This document shows positions 26,001 to 40,100 of a stretch of DNA of 64,000 bases, piece after piece. Numbering within the stretch: the first letter of the stretch is position 1; each line of letters opens with the position of its first letter. The translations under genes and the position numbers were made by a program. The notes under the pieces were generated by a model that was not told the origin of the DNA, did no database searches, and saw nothing but the letters and a program-made list of their open reading frames with translations. This DNA comes from Echinococcus granulosus (lineage: Eukaryota; Platyhelminthes; Cestoda; Cyclophyllidea; Taeniidae), in NCBI RefSeq assembly GCF_000524195.1, contig NW_020170437.1, positions 133,525-197,524 on the forward strand, in the 5' to 3' direction.

Positions 26001-29000
26001 GGAAAATTGTTGTCGAGATTGCCTGTGTAGTTACTGTGGCAATTTTGTTATTGTGTCGCTCCCTTAACACCTTGTAGATCTAGTCATTCAAAGCTGCCTA
26101 TTTTTCTTTGCTTGAGTGCACTTCCGAAAAGTTACTCAGTTTGCTCTCCTGGGCGCACAGCTTTCCGTGAAAAGCCGGCTATTCTTGTGTTTGTTTTGGA
26201 ATTGTAGGGTACAACGTCATAGATTTATTGTTTTTCACTGATTTATTCTTCGTTCAATTATTGACACAATGCGCAATCACTTTATTGACTCCAAAAATTT
26301 TTTAGAACATGATTTTTTGAGCTATTTTTGAAAGTAGAGATGTGCGCTTTGACGAAGTCTTCACAGCTTGTAAGTGCTAGGTATAGTAGCGTTTCGTGAT
26401 CGTAACTCAAAAAACAAAACTGTTTTGTGTATTTTGTGTGGGTTTAACCACTTTATTATTTAGTACAAAGCTGGTTACTCAATTCCAATGTTTTGATTGT
26501 TTAGATGCTAAATCCATTGCTCCCATCGCCTGACGTCCTTTCCCTTTAGCAAAATTGCCTGATTATGTGGTAATAATGCTGCTGCCATAAAACATGCTTC
26601 CTCTGTTGAGAGCTGCTCTGAAGGCATAGGGCTTAGCGAATATGAAGGAGTCAAAGCTTTATCATGCTTAAAATCTTTTTTTGTAGGTTTCATAGAGTGG
26701 GACTCCTGGTTCTCTTCTTACACGACATATCGGATGTGATTTTGGAGTTGGGCAAATTTTTTATCGCCGTACGCTCAAAGTATCCTGAATACGCCAATAG
26801 GTTGGAACATATCGCCAACTGCCTTTTCGCTGCCTTTGTCCTCACCTGGTGAGTTGTTGGTCCCTGTAGTGACCGTTTTTGGATTACTTCCATCAGCCTT
26901 TGTGGCTCACAATAACTCTATCGTACTCTCCGATGATAATGGGATTGTTGCACTTGTTTGGCCCTCCAAGGTCTCGATCTTGAAACTTATGCTGTGAATA
27001 GGTTTTCTCATTGGTTTAGTTGTCAATTGATTCGTGTGTATTTGATGAGTGTGTGAACTCATTAGTTAGCCTGGAATGGCTTTCTTTTATTTCCTTACCC
27101 CTACTGTGCCCCAAATTCTATGACCATCCCCACTCTATTCTCATGTGTGACTGTGCTGATTGTACTTGTAAATGTGGGCTTTCGCGACTGTTGCGAAAGC
27201 TGCTGCTTGCCTTTGAGTGGATTGTTTGTCACCACTTGTTGTAATGCTTAATGATGTTCCTGCGCGCTTATCACACCCTTGCACTCATTTTTATGTTCAA
27301 ATTGTAGACCAAAAACTTTAGCAAATCTTCTATAACTTTGGTTTTTTATTTGGCATGACTTAAATGTTTTTTTTTTTTTTAAATTGACTTCAGTTTTTTT
27401 GCTTATGGCTGAAGACGGCTTTCATCACTTTGAATATGACGTCTACTAAAATCATTTAATTGGCAAGGGCGAGAACTCTTAATGCACATTCCTCGATGTT
27501 GTGTAGTAGGGGGAGCAGCTGTGCCTACTTTTAAAGCTTTTACCTCCCGGCTCTATAAGCGCTTATGTCTGCGTTCTGTCGGTTTTTTTCGTCATTACTA
27601 AGTAAACTGACCTGAACCCTTGTATCTCGTGTCGCTTCTCCCACCTTCCTTTTAGGAACCCTCTGAGTGAAATGGTTTTCGTGCCCTAATCACGTGACAT
27701 TTCTAAAGATTATTTTTTATTGTCCTGCCTTAATCATTAAATCACCTCAATCGCATTCACCTTGGAGCCCCGAGTGTGTCTATGTTTCTTCAAATCGTTG
27801 AACTCGAAATACTATTCTAATTCTCACTATTTCCCCAAGGTGCACGTGATCGGCTTTTCTTTTTTAAACCAAATTTTACGCCTGCTCTACGATTATTTTG
27901 CGTACGTCAGCAATCTTTGCCAATGAAATTCATCATCTATCAATGCGACAAGAGCAAACAACACTGGTGATGCACTACCTACGCGTAATATTTAGTCACT
28001 TCTGGGTGTTAAGATGAAGTTGCTTCGTGTACTAATGTTTCCGTGCCCCCACCTTTGTTCTCGTTGAGCAACACACCAAAAATATCGTAAATAACGTCAT
28101 AGTGGCTAGTGCATTGGATTGGGAAGTAACGCATGCCACTTATTATACCCATTTAAAGATGCGGTTACCTTTATCTCGACAGTTGTCGCAGTACCTGTGC
28201 TAGCTGATCATAGATGAGTCAACCTAGAGCGGGGGTATTGATGCTCGGTCCTTACAAAAGCCATGACCGGATTGATCATGTTTGCACAGTTTCCAACAGT
28301 GGAATAACACTAAGTAGTAATGATACTTCCTTAGGGGAGAAAACGACGTAATGAATCACTTTGAATATAGAAAATTGCCACCTTACTTTACTTCTGTTAG
28401 TACTAAATTGCACGAAGCTTAAAAAGCAGCATATTTTCGAAATGGTTTTCAGCTCATGAACTCACATCTGCATTCCCCATGGTGCCAAGCAAGTCAGACA
28501 TTAGGCAGTAGTGTACGGTGAAATCCTCTTCCACCCTTTTCATCCCTTTGTCCTAATCAAAGTACTTATTTTTATAATGAATTTTAACCCAAGAAGTGTA
28601 AGATATTGTTTCTTCATTTTTTACCTTGTGCCAAGATACTCCATATTTTATCGGGTGTTACAAATTGTCCTTTCATTGACATTCTCATAGGTTCTATCTC
28701 CGAATCTACTTATTTCCCACAAAAGTGATATATGGCACCACCTGGGGAGTATATCTCACCCACTTGGATCGCGAAGCCTATTTCTTCCTTTTCTTTAACA
28801 CCATGCTCACCACCCTCTATCTCTTACACATCTACTGGTCCTACGTAAGTTTAGCCCCTTGAAAACTTTAATTTGGTGGTGACCACAGCCTCACATTCTA
28901 AAGCAAAAAAATAGTGGCCTATTGGTAGAAATTCGACCTAACTACTTTTAACATTTGGATCCTCAACATTCACTGCGCAAGTGGTCCCACCATCGCTTCG

Positions 29001-29453
29001 CTCAGAATGCTCGTTTTCTTTTAGCTTATTTGCCATTTTCACGATTATATTCCCCTATATGACTTAGCAAGCCTGTCATCACTTATAGCGAGGGGTATAC
29101 CATCCTGTGTCATAGCCTCGGTTTTATCTAGGATTTAGCAAATGTTGCATAGACGTGGCTAGAGGTGGCTAAATAGCGCGCTGAAATTCTACTGAGCTTA
29201 ATGGTTACATATTACACCTAACCCCTGAGTCATAGGCGATTAAGACATTGAAATGCGCGTTTGTGGTTCATTACTGAGTTTTATCGCTAACCCTTTTCTC
29301 CCTCAGTTTATCGTTGTGATGCTGTGTAAAATAGCGATAGGCAGAATGCCAAAAATAGAAGACGAAAGGGACTTCGACTCCGACACCTCCAGCAACGGTG
29401 TCTGCAAACCGGCTATAGCAAACGGTGCACGGAAAAAAGAAAAGCTGCCATAG
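20021..29453 (+). CDS. CERS: Ceramide synthase (LAG1/TLC domain), complete
   Basis: Exons: 20021-20464, 20828-21002, 24354-24534, 26687-26848, 28691-28844, 29307-29453. All have GT-AG introns and consistent phases, giving 420 residues. The enzyme N-acylates sphingoid bases with fatty acyl-CoA in the endoplasmic reticulum. The TLC (Lag) domain starts near residue 150. The Lag motif with paired catalytic histidines is RRKDTSVLLIHHVLT (His252, His253), and the second signature LHDISDVILELGKFF holds His279, Asp280 and Asp283. Several hydrophobic helices are visible, including one near residue 130. The C-terminus is short and acidic (DERDFDSDTSS), like the phosphorylated tail of animal ceramide synthases. 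No homeobox-like domain is seen between the first helix and the TLC domain, so it is closer to CerS1 or LAG1 in layout than to CerS2-6. Three introns are 1.8-3.4 kb long. Confidence 0.95.
21003..24353 (+). other. Intron 2 of the ceramide synthase gene
   Basis: 3,351 nt, donor CGTAAGTTAGG and acceptor CTCTCAATAG. AT-rich; no nested gene or mobile element recognised. The other long introns of this gene (24535-26686 and 26849-28690) are likewise featureless apart from a T run at about 27368. Confidence 0.85.
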
Positions 29454-31151
29454 GCACGGTGATATCCCCCTTCTTTGCCAATTTAACCCCCGAATGCATC
29501 TAGACCGTCCATGTGTGATTAGCCAGTGTGCCAGCTAAACGGTAGAGTTCGGCGCATTGTGTGATCCCCAGCCTCTCATGTTTTTTCCCTTCCATATGCG
29601 TCCCTCCTCCCGTTTTATTGGCCACCGCACATGCGCACACCTGCACCTACACACACTCAGGCAGACGCGAAACAACCAACGATTTTGGCTTTTTTAACGC
29701 ACCCAGCACTTTTTGCCTCCTCCCCGACCTCCCTACTAGTACTTTGCCTGAACGCAGCTATCGAAAGAGCACGACTTATTTTTATTTGCAATTCTGTAAT
29801 GAAAAATTCGCTGCCATTGTTGCCGCGAATAGTTTAAGAGGCTTGTATCAAATTGTGCTTTGTGCCCTATTTAGAAAGGAACGAAAGTGCTCATATTCTG
29901 GTGTTTCCGATGTGTTTGGCCTGGGAGACCATGCTATGATTACCATCTCAACACAAAAGTTACACTCACCTTGGGATTCGTGCGGGATCGCCGATATTTG
30001 AAGCCTGTAGGTTCAAGTGCATGAGATGGTTGCGCCAAAATCTCACTTTGATCCCAGGCAAATTTGTAGCGCCTCCAGTCTAGCGCATATTACGTTCCCC
30101 TTTAGCATAGCCAAAAAGCACCTCTAGTCAGTTTTCCGAGGATTGGCTTAATGCATTGGAGTCTATACTCCACGCCTGTACATCGATGCGAACCAGTGGT
30201 CTGAGCCATGTGTATATATCCGACGCTAATTTAGTCTCTGCACCATCACAACAGGCGATAACATTTTTCCTGTAAGTTACCCATTTAGATGAGAGCAGCA
30301 GTTCACGGTAAGTACTCGTCAGGGTAGCCACTCACATTTATCAGTGTTGATTTTCGCCCAGACAAGAGCCAAGGTGAGGTAAACTCAAGCGTACTTTATG
30401 AGGTTTACAAGACATCAAACTAACTATAAAACATTACGCTCATGGGACGAATAATGACGGACACCCGAGTATGGATTATAGCAACGTCCAACTGTCAGGC
30501 TTGTGTGGACACTTGCCATGAAATGGAAGCGCCTAGACTTTTTAGTGATTTTTCTCGATATTAAAAATGACACCACACAGCGAATGGTCAGTAAAAGCTT
30601 GGGAACCTTTCAAAAAAATCACATGCTCGGTGAAGCGCTTCAATTAAGTAAATGCAAACCAGCACGAAGTTGCTCAAGCGCATCAATTCGCATGTGCTAT
30701 AATTCCTAAGGGTCACGCAACTGACTCCTTTTAAGGAAGTCAAAAACAGGTGAGAGAATCCCCAGACCAAAGGAATTGCATTAGTCCCGTGTCGTATATT
30801 CGGTAGTGCTTTTGGCATTAATAATACAATTCTCCCATGACGGAGACGACCAATTGAGTCTGTGTTGGTACACTGTACGAAAGACTGGCAAAGGCGCGAG
30901 TTGCCCCTGTAGTAAAGCATCAAGTAGAAAGGTGTAGCTGCGGTTGTCTGAGGTCTCAGGGTCTGAATGAATACATCAAGGTCAACAACTTAAAAAGAAT
31001 ATGCATGAATGTTAAGCTTAGGGCGAAAATAAACAGGTGCTAACGATCTCCGGTTCACCTATCGTCGGACGGACGATCAAAGAGAATTGAGCAGGTAAGA
31101 ATGTGTTTGTAAAAAAAGCAGGGGAGAAACTTTTCGCGGTTTTTTGGGCTG
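29454..31151. other. Convergent intergenic region between ceramide synthase and SERAC1
   Basis: The two flanking genes converge here, so this should hold both 3' untranslated regions. An open frame at 29561-30001 (plus) is not protein-like and was not called. Open frames at 30128-30331 and 30588-30923 (minus) are unassigned and could be mobile-element remnants. Confidence 0.6.
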
Positions 31152-34100
31152 CTAGGAGGACTCCATCAGACGACGAATGAAGCTGGTGACTCTCACGTAG
31201 ACTTCATCTTGTTGATTCCTTGGTTTGCAGATGTCAGTGTGGTTGGTATCAACGAGAACTACTTCCGAAAACTCAGTATCTAAAATAATTTACAATGCGA
31301 TAGGGGAAATCACTTCTGCGAGACGATTATCGAGGATACCTATCACGAATACTGCAAATGCTTGGAATTGCAAATAAAAGGACCTGAGATGTCAATTTCG
31401 GAGTTGCGAACGTTACATTGTGCAAACGAGTTTAATGTCGTAAAATTGGTAAAACATGATCCATTCAGTATGGGGACATTTTTAAAACGAGGACTTACGT
31501 GGCGCCATATCGAATACGAATCACTTAAACGTAAGATGGCAATTTAGGGTGTCTAAATGATGGATCATGATACAAATAATTGCAACTGAGTACAATAGAG
31601 CTGTAAAGATTCAAACACCAGTTAAAGTACTCTAGAAATACCACAGGAATTCTGCGACTTAGAAAGTCAAGTAATTAGATGGTGAGAAAGAGTCAGATTT
31701 GTAAATTAGGCGGGAACTCGAGTCCCGTTTGCACAGGATGTGTACATACTTTCTCTCGCCAGCCCAAGTACCTACGCATCCAGAACGGAGATCTGTGAGT
31801 GCAAATGAGACTACGTGAAGAGGCAAAGCGAGGGGAGGCGAGACGTGGCTTGGCCACTTCTCTGCCGCTAAGCCCATCCTCCCAGCAAGCATAACGAAGT
31901 GCAGTGGGGGCAGCAATTTAGCACTGTGGATGACCATAATCGGGACCAAGTGAACAGTGTCATAGCATTAGATGAGACCGTTGGAAAAGAGTAGCCCGAT
32001 GTTGCATTTGAGTTCATCCCATAAAAATTGGATTGCGTAAATGGCATTTGCCTAAAGTTGGCACTTTAGGCAAATGCTTAAATGAAGGGAACACTAAAGT
32101 ACGTGCTATCCCTGCACAAATAATGGAGAAGAAGCAGGTCTCACTTATAATTCCATAGCAAAAAGCATAGGTATTACATTTACACAACACACGCTACTAC
32201 AGTTAAGCTTGAAATTTTATTTCTAATTTGCACCTTATAAGTTATGAGGATGTCAGCTAACCCCACGAGAGGGGGTTGAATTAGTCAGCGGCAAAGCTTT
32301 AGAGGGTCAGTTGTTTCATATATTCGAAAAACTAGAAATGAAGGCCATGGGTTGTGTTTTGAAAACAAAGTAGTAAAGCTTTATTCTGATGGTGTTCTAC
32401 AGACAATGGACACGCATCATGGCCGAAAACACTCTAAATATGACGCAAATCCATCTATGTTATGCATTCGATTTCGATACAGAATATGCAAACGGTTGAG
32501 AGTGATTTAATCGAGTACTCCTAACAGAGAAGCAGGTGGAATAAAAAGGAAGACGATTTGGAACCTATATTCGGTCCCTGAGAATATACAAATGCGGCCC
32601 TGTAAGAGAGGTGGAAACGATGGACCACATCAGGAGGCTTGAATGATGGCTAATAAATGGGAAGGATTTCATAGTGATAGATGAGCTTTGGTTGTCAGAG
32701 TCATAAGTTTGGTTTTGCCACTTTTTAAATGCCTCAATTCGCTGCTTATTCGCAAGATAGAAAGAAGTATTAGTAACTAATAATCCTTGAAAAATTCGGG
32801 AGTAGAGGACTTCATCGACTGCTCACTCAGCGATGGCTTGGCAACGAACCCTCAATTACTAGTGGGTGTCAATGGAAGGCTCAACTTCTTGACAAAAATT
32901 GTTTAATTTTATATTCACGTACACTAATAAGACAAGGTTGGTGATTCAATTTCCTTAATCAGTTTGCAGACACCTTTAACCGAAAGTCTTGAGAAAGCAT
33001 TTGACTTACCTTGAGGTTCGGGCTGAACGAGGTGCACAGAATACCATCGGTTGATAACTGTCTCCCGGTCTTCGACCAGATTGAGCACTTGCAGCGGACA
33101 GTTGGATGCCCACTCCAGGAACCAGTTGTGCAGACTTATTATCGACGCGTTGTCTGTCAAAATGCCAACGCAATAATTTAACCAAGTAATGTGCTTGGAC
33201 ATCGTCGAAAATAATCTAATCTAGTCCGAGTGAAGATAGGCATTCAATTAAAAATAATTTTAATGAGTTAAATCAAAAAAATATCACAATGTTAAACTTC
33301 ACAGAGTATTTCGGGCATGGTACGATGAATATATACACGATAGGTTCAAATGTTAAACGATCAGATTGTTTCAAATAATTCCTAGTTCACAGTAAGACGT
33401 ATTGTCGAAATAACTTCAATTATGTGAGAACTAGATTACTCACATCTTAAATGTAGGGCTTCTTAATCAAATCCATTTATGCCAAATCTCAAAATGTATG
33501 GATTTTCAGCAGAGCTGGTTAAAATAAACGCTAGATCACCTAGGCATCCAAAAATGCTATTATTTAACAATTCGCAATGACATTGAAGTGTGCCGTTAAG
33601 TTTAAATGTGATTAGCAGGCTGATATGTAGTTCGAGAAGGGATTGATCTCAGGCACACACACCTTGACGCCATGTGCACGCACACAACTGAAGCACCACA
33701 TCCGCATTAACAAACCGCATCTGACCAAGTGAACATTGAGTTGCTCATCATACTACCAAAGTTGTATATCAAACCACCTTTTCAAGATTCTAAAGCAAAA
33801 TGAACTTGGTAATGCAATGACATTTCTATAAACTGCCTCTCTGTTTTCAAAGGCTAGTCAACGTGGTATTTTGTTCCCAATGCATATTAACCAAATTTAA
33901 ACGAATTTATGGAAGGCACCTGTGCAAACAGCAGTACTAATTGGCAGTGAACACGACTAGCTTTAAGTACTACTCTACAATAAGGCATCCAATGCTCCAT
34001 TTCATAAATTCCATTATTTCCATAAGACGCACCGTTGATAAAGAAAGGGAGGATCAAAAAGGAGTGAACTAACTTTGCTGTAGCTGTTTTGCCTCTGGTG

Positions 34101-37100
34101 TGAGCGTGAAAACCATGGGGAAGTGGTAGAGAAACATCATCGACTGGTTGCCTCGATGGGGGACGGAGAGGAAGATGATACCTTTGGTTTGGTGTGCCAC
34201 AGCAGTGGGCACTTCCATATCGACTGCGGAGTCCATCGCAATCGTGGCAACGTTCACCCTACCACCGAAACCACAATCTAATAAGGCGGTGTCCGAGGAG
34301 GCAGGGTCAACGTATTCATTGGCATGCAGATTCTGGGCGACGGATACTGCAAAATCCGTTGTGTGGAGGAGGGAATCCGAGGATTCCTCGTAATGCGACA
34401 GTACGGTGGCGGAAGACTCGGGGATCCAGGTAGCAGAGAGCTTCAGCACCTCTTTAGTGAGTATGCCTTTGGATTGGTAAAAAAGTGGAGCTTTGAAACC
34501 TAGTGCCTTGGGAAAAACCTAAATGACTGCATTATTTATTGACTTACCACCGGCAGAGTGCGCAACCCAGACGATTGGACGCCGACCGACACCGGCCAGT
34601 AAAAGTTGCTGTAAAATGTCACGAGCCCTTTCATCAATCCGACGCCTAAAAATAAGTGAACGATGGTGACTGTTCTGGGGTGGAAAAGTAATTAGCAGGT
34701 CTATGAAGAGGAACATGAAGTCGAATAGGTACCATAAAACAAGGAAACAAGCTCAAAAAAGAAAACTGAGAGATCCAAATTGACAAATTTTAAATGAAAG
34801 AATTAAAATGTATGCAAAGGTCTACCACGGCGGAGTAAATCTACCCACAAGCTAGCATATTTGCCTGTACTACCTTAAATCACTTGCTACAATTCCTCCT
34901 GCTAAGTGTGTGAATGGATTGGCAAACCCGTATAATCTTTAGATTAAATTTGAGTACTATTACTGTGACAATGACAGGTCATAAAACAATATTCAGGATT
35001 TGAGATCGTCTAGCCCGAAACATCTATTAAGATAAAAGTTGCATCATATTTAGAGAACGACAAAACATTGACAACTTCTTTGTGGTTGGATCTATGTAAT
35101 GAAAAAAACATTGGAAGTTGGGATGATTGGCCCTTGATAGCATACAACACATCAAAGAATGTTTATAAATTCACCAAAAAATAAAGCATTTTCTTCCCTC
35201 AAATTTTATCAACATGTGCTTCATGCTGTACTTTGGAATTACAGCATTCACCAACTACACTTTAAAGTGGTAAAAAGCCCTATAAACTTTCACTTCATTT
35301 TTCGTATAAAATGTCTTTACCTACTGTCATTCCTCCCCCAATGCCTTCAAATGCTTGACGTCGCCATAGCTATGCAAAAAACTGTTAACAATTATATTTC
35401 CCAATCCTTGAATGTTTTCTGAGCCTCGAGTGCTTAAGTTTTATGTTTGCGATGGAGAATCAGACCAAACACGAGTTAGATCTTCAATAGAAGACGCCAG
35501 TAATCTAATACCTACAGATTGTGGTCGACATCCAGGCATGTACCTGACCGTAAAGAAACATATGGTTGTGAATCCAGGCATCAGAATCAGAGGGTGTTGA
35601 TTTGATTAATCTAAATTTGTAAGTACAGGCTTAAAGCATATAAATAGGTTAACAAAACATACTTGGTCTTTTCCGCGGGACAAATGGGGTTCCAGACAAA
35701 AGGCCGTAAATTTGCATTGATACCCAGAATACGAGCTTCAGGGAACTCCTCGCTTAGCCAAGCCTTAATGAACACAAGGGAATAAATCCCACCGCAAACG
35801 CCGACAGCCAGATCAAAAGTTTGAAATGGTGATTAAGTACAATCGGTAATACATGTTGATAGATTCGGTGGAAACCCATAAAAGATCACTCCATCAAACA
35901 GGAATAATTCAATGCTTTAACATCACACAAAGCGGCACACATTTTTGTACAAATTCGTGATACAAAATCAGGAAATAGTAAAGGAGACGCCCAGCTTAAT
36001 GAATTAAAAGAGGGTAGTACATTTATTCGACGCATTTCAGCGCCACTATCATCCATCATCCTATAAGGACAACGTCCGTTTACGCACTTTCTTCAAAGCA
36101 TGCTTTCTCAGCTTTTCGTTAATGGTTTGTTGACTTTTTAACTTGAGATTTAGTCAAGCTTTGCTGTACGAAGTTAATCATGTATTAAGTTTTACCAAGA
36201 GCTAAGCTTTTCTTAAAAGAATGCTATCTATTTAGATAATGTAACATTAGTTCTCCCTTTATTACTGGTCTTTCATAAAGCGCTATGCAGAAGTAATGTT
36301 AATTCGTCCCTAATATAAACTACCACCCTATGAATTAATTTTCTAAATCTGAGTCTCTAAATTACTTCAATTAATTTCTCTTTTTATCAATGAATGTCGA
36401 ATGACGCTTAAATTTATGTAGTAAGGCCGTACCCTCTTACTGGGGTCACTTTTTCCTACTGACCAAAATTCACCTACATAACCTGCCGAAATGCAGAGCA
36501 TACCTGGGGCCAGCACCTAATTTGGCCAGGGAAGGAGGGAGACAATTTGTCAATGTCGCTGCTCGAATCATCGCCGCTTTCCGTAAGACTTTCCTCGCTC
36601 CCGGCGTTACAGGAGTCGCGTTGACGCCAGGTGTGGAACACACTACCTAGCATCCCGTTGACAAAAATTATGTCGATTTTGGGTGGTGGTGACCCCGGGC
36701 CGTCACTAATTGCGGAGAGAGTTTGAAAATTATATATATTCCCTAATTTGCATTGCTGATAAAAGATTCACACGTAGTCACACCGGCAAGCATTTAATTC
36801 CCCAGTAGTCGTGGATGAAATAAATACAAAATGATTGTGAATTAACCTAGTAAGCAGTCAATGAAGCACTGCTTTCGAAAAAAGCAGAAACTCTCACAAT
36901 CATATTAGATCAATTTAATATCTATTCAAGCGTATTAGTTAAACAGGCAATATTCCTATATAGACAATCCCTCCTACAATCTGATTTACAATAAGGATCA
37001 AATACAGTCAGTAATACTCTAATTTAGAGAAAACCAATCTAGAGGTCCCAATCTGTAGTTATCGTTTAGGTTACTTAAATGCATCTTATGAAACATACTC

Positions 37101-40100
37101 CCGTTTGTCTAGCTTAAATACATCCGGCCCGTAAATTACGGGAGGGTCAAGATTTTCGTTTTGTGAGGGCGTTGAAACATCATGAAAGGTCGAAGAGGGA
37201 AGATAAAATCTCGATCTTTTTCCATCCGGTGAATTCCCAAAATTTCCCTCTTCCCCTTGCACCGCGTCGTTGTGTTCGGAACTCAGATACTTATGGGCAA
37301 GCAGGTTGTGCTGGATCTTGGTGGAGAGGAGCTGTAGCCGAACATCCTGTGACGTGGACCACATTTCAAGCCAGGATTTCAGGCCTATTAAGTAAATTAC
37401 CAAAGAACAACTCAGTGGCTTTTATCTGGCTTAGAGTCAGTTTAGCACTTAAATAGCTATGCTCACTTCCGACACATATCTGAACACCATCGTTTTGAAA
37501 ACGAAAATTCAGTTTGTTAAATCAACCGCACGTTAATTTATATCGACACTGATCCTATTAGAAAAGGCGAACCAAAAGAACGTATTCCATGGCTAGATAA
37601 GTAAAACCACGAGATTTAAACTTGCCTTGGGCCGTTTTGAAAAGGCACAATCCAGACAATGAAAACGCATGGTGAATGCCTCGTGCTATGCAATAAATTA
37701 GCCCTAGGACTCAAGTCACTTAAAAACGAGACTTGGCCATAGTAAACTTAACACCTATTTCCAATTTTCTACTTTAAATCGTGATTTAAATGCCTGTCAA
37801 TTCTTTATACTAGCGGCTTCATGGACGTAATGGCCAACTTGTCAATGACCACAAGGCTAAGACAAGCCTAAACGCTTGCATATGCTCTCGACTTGAAATA
37901 CAGAGGACAGCTTTCAAGAACTACTTTGCTCTTCCGAGTACGAAACCAATTCACATAATGTTTTGAGAGCCTTTTAAGACATTACGAAACCCTTTTTGCG
38001 TCACGCCTATAGGCGTCGAATTCAAGCATGCACAACCAACCTCAAGGTGAAATCAGCCCTTAACATAAACACCGCGAACCGTGAAGGAACCGCAACGTTT
38101 AAAAATGACTGCAGTAGGACTCGTTGCCTTTTACGTCATAGCTTTTGGCAAAAAAGCATTTTAGCTTGACAAAAAGTGGAGCTGTGGTAAAGCAGTAAAC
38201 CTAATGAAGGAATTGTTCCCCATCTTAATACTAACTTCAATTGTGAACTTCAAGTAAATATGCAGCTTAAATAGTGATATGGTAACACAAACCCACTTAA
38301 CGTCAATGAGATCGTTAGTCTAACCTAATTTAGGCACTCAAATAGCCAAAAAAATTTAATCCGACTTCTCTGAGGGTACGTTTATTGCAGTATAGTATGC
38401 TATTTTAGCTACGCAAATTATGGACGATATGCTCAGTTCAACATTCCACGATTCCATCCCGGATTATACACGGCCTTTGGTGGCTCTCATCAGAGGGCAG
38501 CTATTTTAGCCCTATTTTTCTACAATGCCTCATGCATATACTAAGTGCCATTGTTTGATAAAATAGTATTGTCTTATCTCCTAAGTATTATTAGGCCAAG
38601 TTTTCAGTGTCACGTGATTAGTCTCAGCTTTTCTGAATGATGAAGCTACTTCCGAACTCATGCTTCATAACGCTTTTGGAAACAACTCGGACTGCAACAT
38701 GTTATGGGTTTTAAGCAGTTATCTGGGTGTGTTTTCGTTACCTACAGGGCTGGGAGAGAGTGGCGACAGCTTCAGGCAGAAGGGAGAGGTTGGCGAGGAA
38801 AGATGCGAACTGGAACTGGCAATAGCCGAAGCGAATGAGGTGGTCTTTGGGCCGAGAGCAAGGAAAGGGAGTGAGATCGTGAGCAGCCGGCACCTCCAGG
38901 CAGCGAAGGAGATTGAGGTCCGAGGCCGCGCTGGCCTCTAACCCGTCTGCGGGGAAGTAGGCTGCCAGGAGGTAGATGGCCATGTTCTCCAACTTGCCTA
39001 TTGTGTGCTGCACCAACTCTGACGACACTTCCTCTGGTGCCACTGCATTCAGGAATCCATTCGACTGCCAGAGGGAAAGAAAGGAGGGTTGTTAATACTC
39101 GGAAGCACCTCGGTGGCTTTAGACATAACACCAGTTTTCAGCTTTACCAAAAAGCCGATTCAAACCTATACCACTTTGAAAGAGTGGACTCTACTACAGT
39201 TACTGCCCTCATGGCAATCTGCCAAGCGATGGTAACGCGTGCAAGATTTCAAACCTAGACTTAAGAGAAGTAAATTACTTTGCACTTTTCCAACCGAAGC
39301 ATTTTGTCATTAACTAGATTTCGAGTTTATATTTACTAATTACTTACTAAAAAACAAAAATTATTTAATTAAATCACAGGAGAGTTTTGTGCTCCTAGTT
39401 TGACAAATGTGTGCTCTCGACACAAACCTACTCCACTGCACAGTTTCGATTCAATTTTGAATTTTGACAAGAATAGTGGGTAGCAGCAATCAATGTGTTT
39501 TTCAAAGGCTGTGGTGAAAAAATGTGAGATGAATAAAGATCCAAATGCTGTTCTAGAGCATGTGATTTTGCACACGAACCTCTGGTGGCAAATGTCGGAT
39601 TAATGTCGTCAAACAAAGGTCAAAACAGCGTTTCATTAAATGAAGGTGCAAAATCAACCTTAAGCTCTGTTACTTTCTCTTTTATCACAGCGGAGAAAGA
39701 CCTAGTTTCAATGCACCACAATCGTCGAATTGGATTTTGCTTATAAGAGAATCTGGCAGTACATTAGAACGCGTAGATCAGTCACTTCAATACTCATTGC
39801 TTTCAGATGAAAGCTGGGTGGTGGTTACATATGAAAAACCCGTTTGATCATTCACAAAGTCATATTGTTGAAACAGATATTACAAATCGGTTTCCTCCTT
39901 CGGATGGTTTAACAGGGAAGGCATTTGCAAAGGCGCGTTAAGTTGCTGACAGGCAAACTAGAAAGAGCATCCTCCACAAAGTGGTATAAAACGAAGGTTC
40001 AGATATTGCTATGTCAACTCCACGTCGACGCAGTTTTCGGAATAACTTTTAGATGCTGTACCTTGTGAATCACTGTTGTCGCACCAAGCCGCAAATTTTG

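Noticed and set aside
29561..30001. 146-codon plus-strand open frame after ceramide synthase
   Set aside because: Composition is not protein-like, and it lies where the 3' UTR of the ceramide synthase is expected.
31659..31949. 96-codon minus-strand open frame in the last SERAC1 intron
   Set aside because: No splice sites with fitting phase and no domain; the flanking exons join correctly without it.
34148..34433. Two plus-strand open frames
   Set aside because: Antisense shadows of the SERAC1 exon at 34074-34499.
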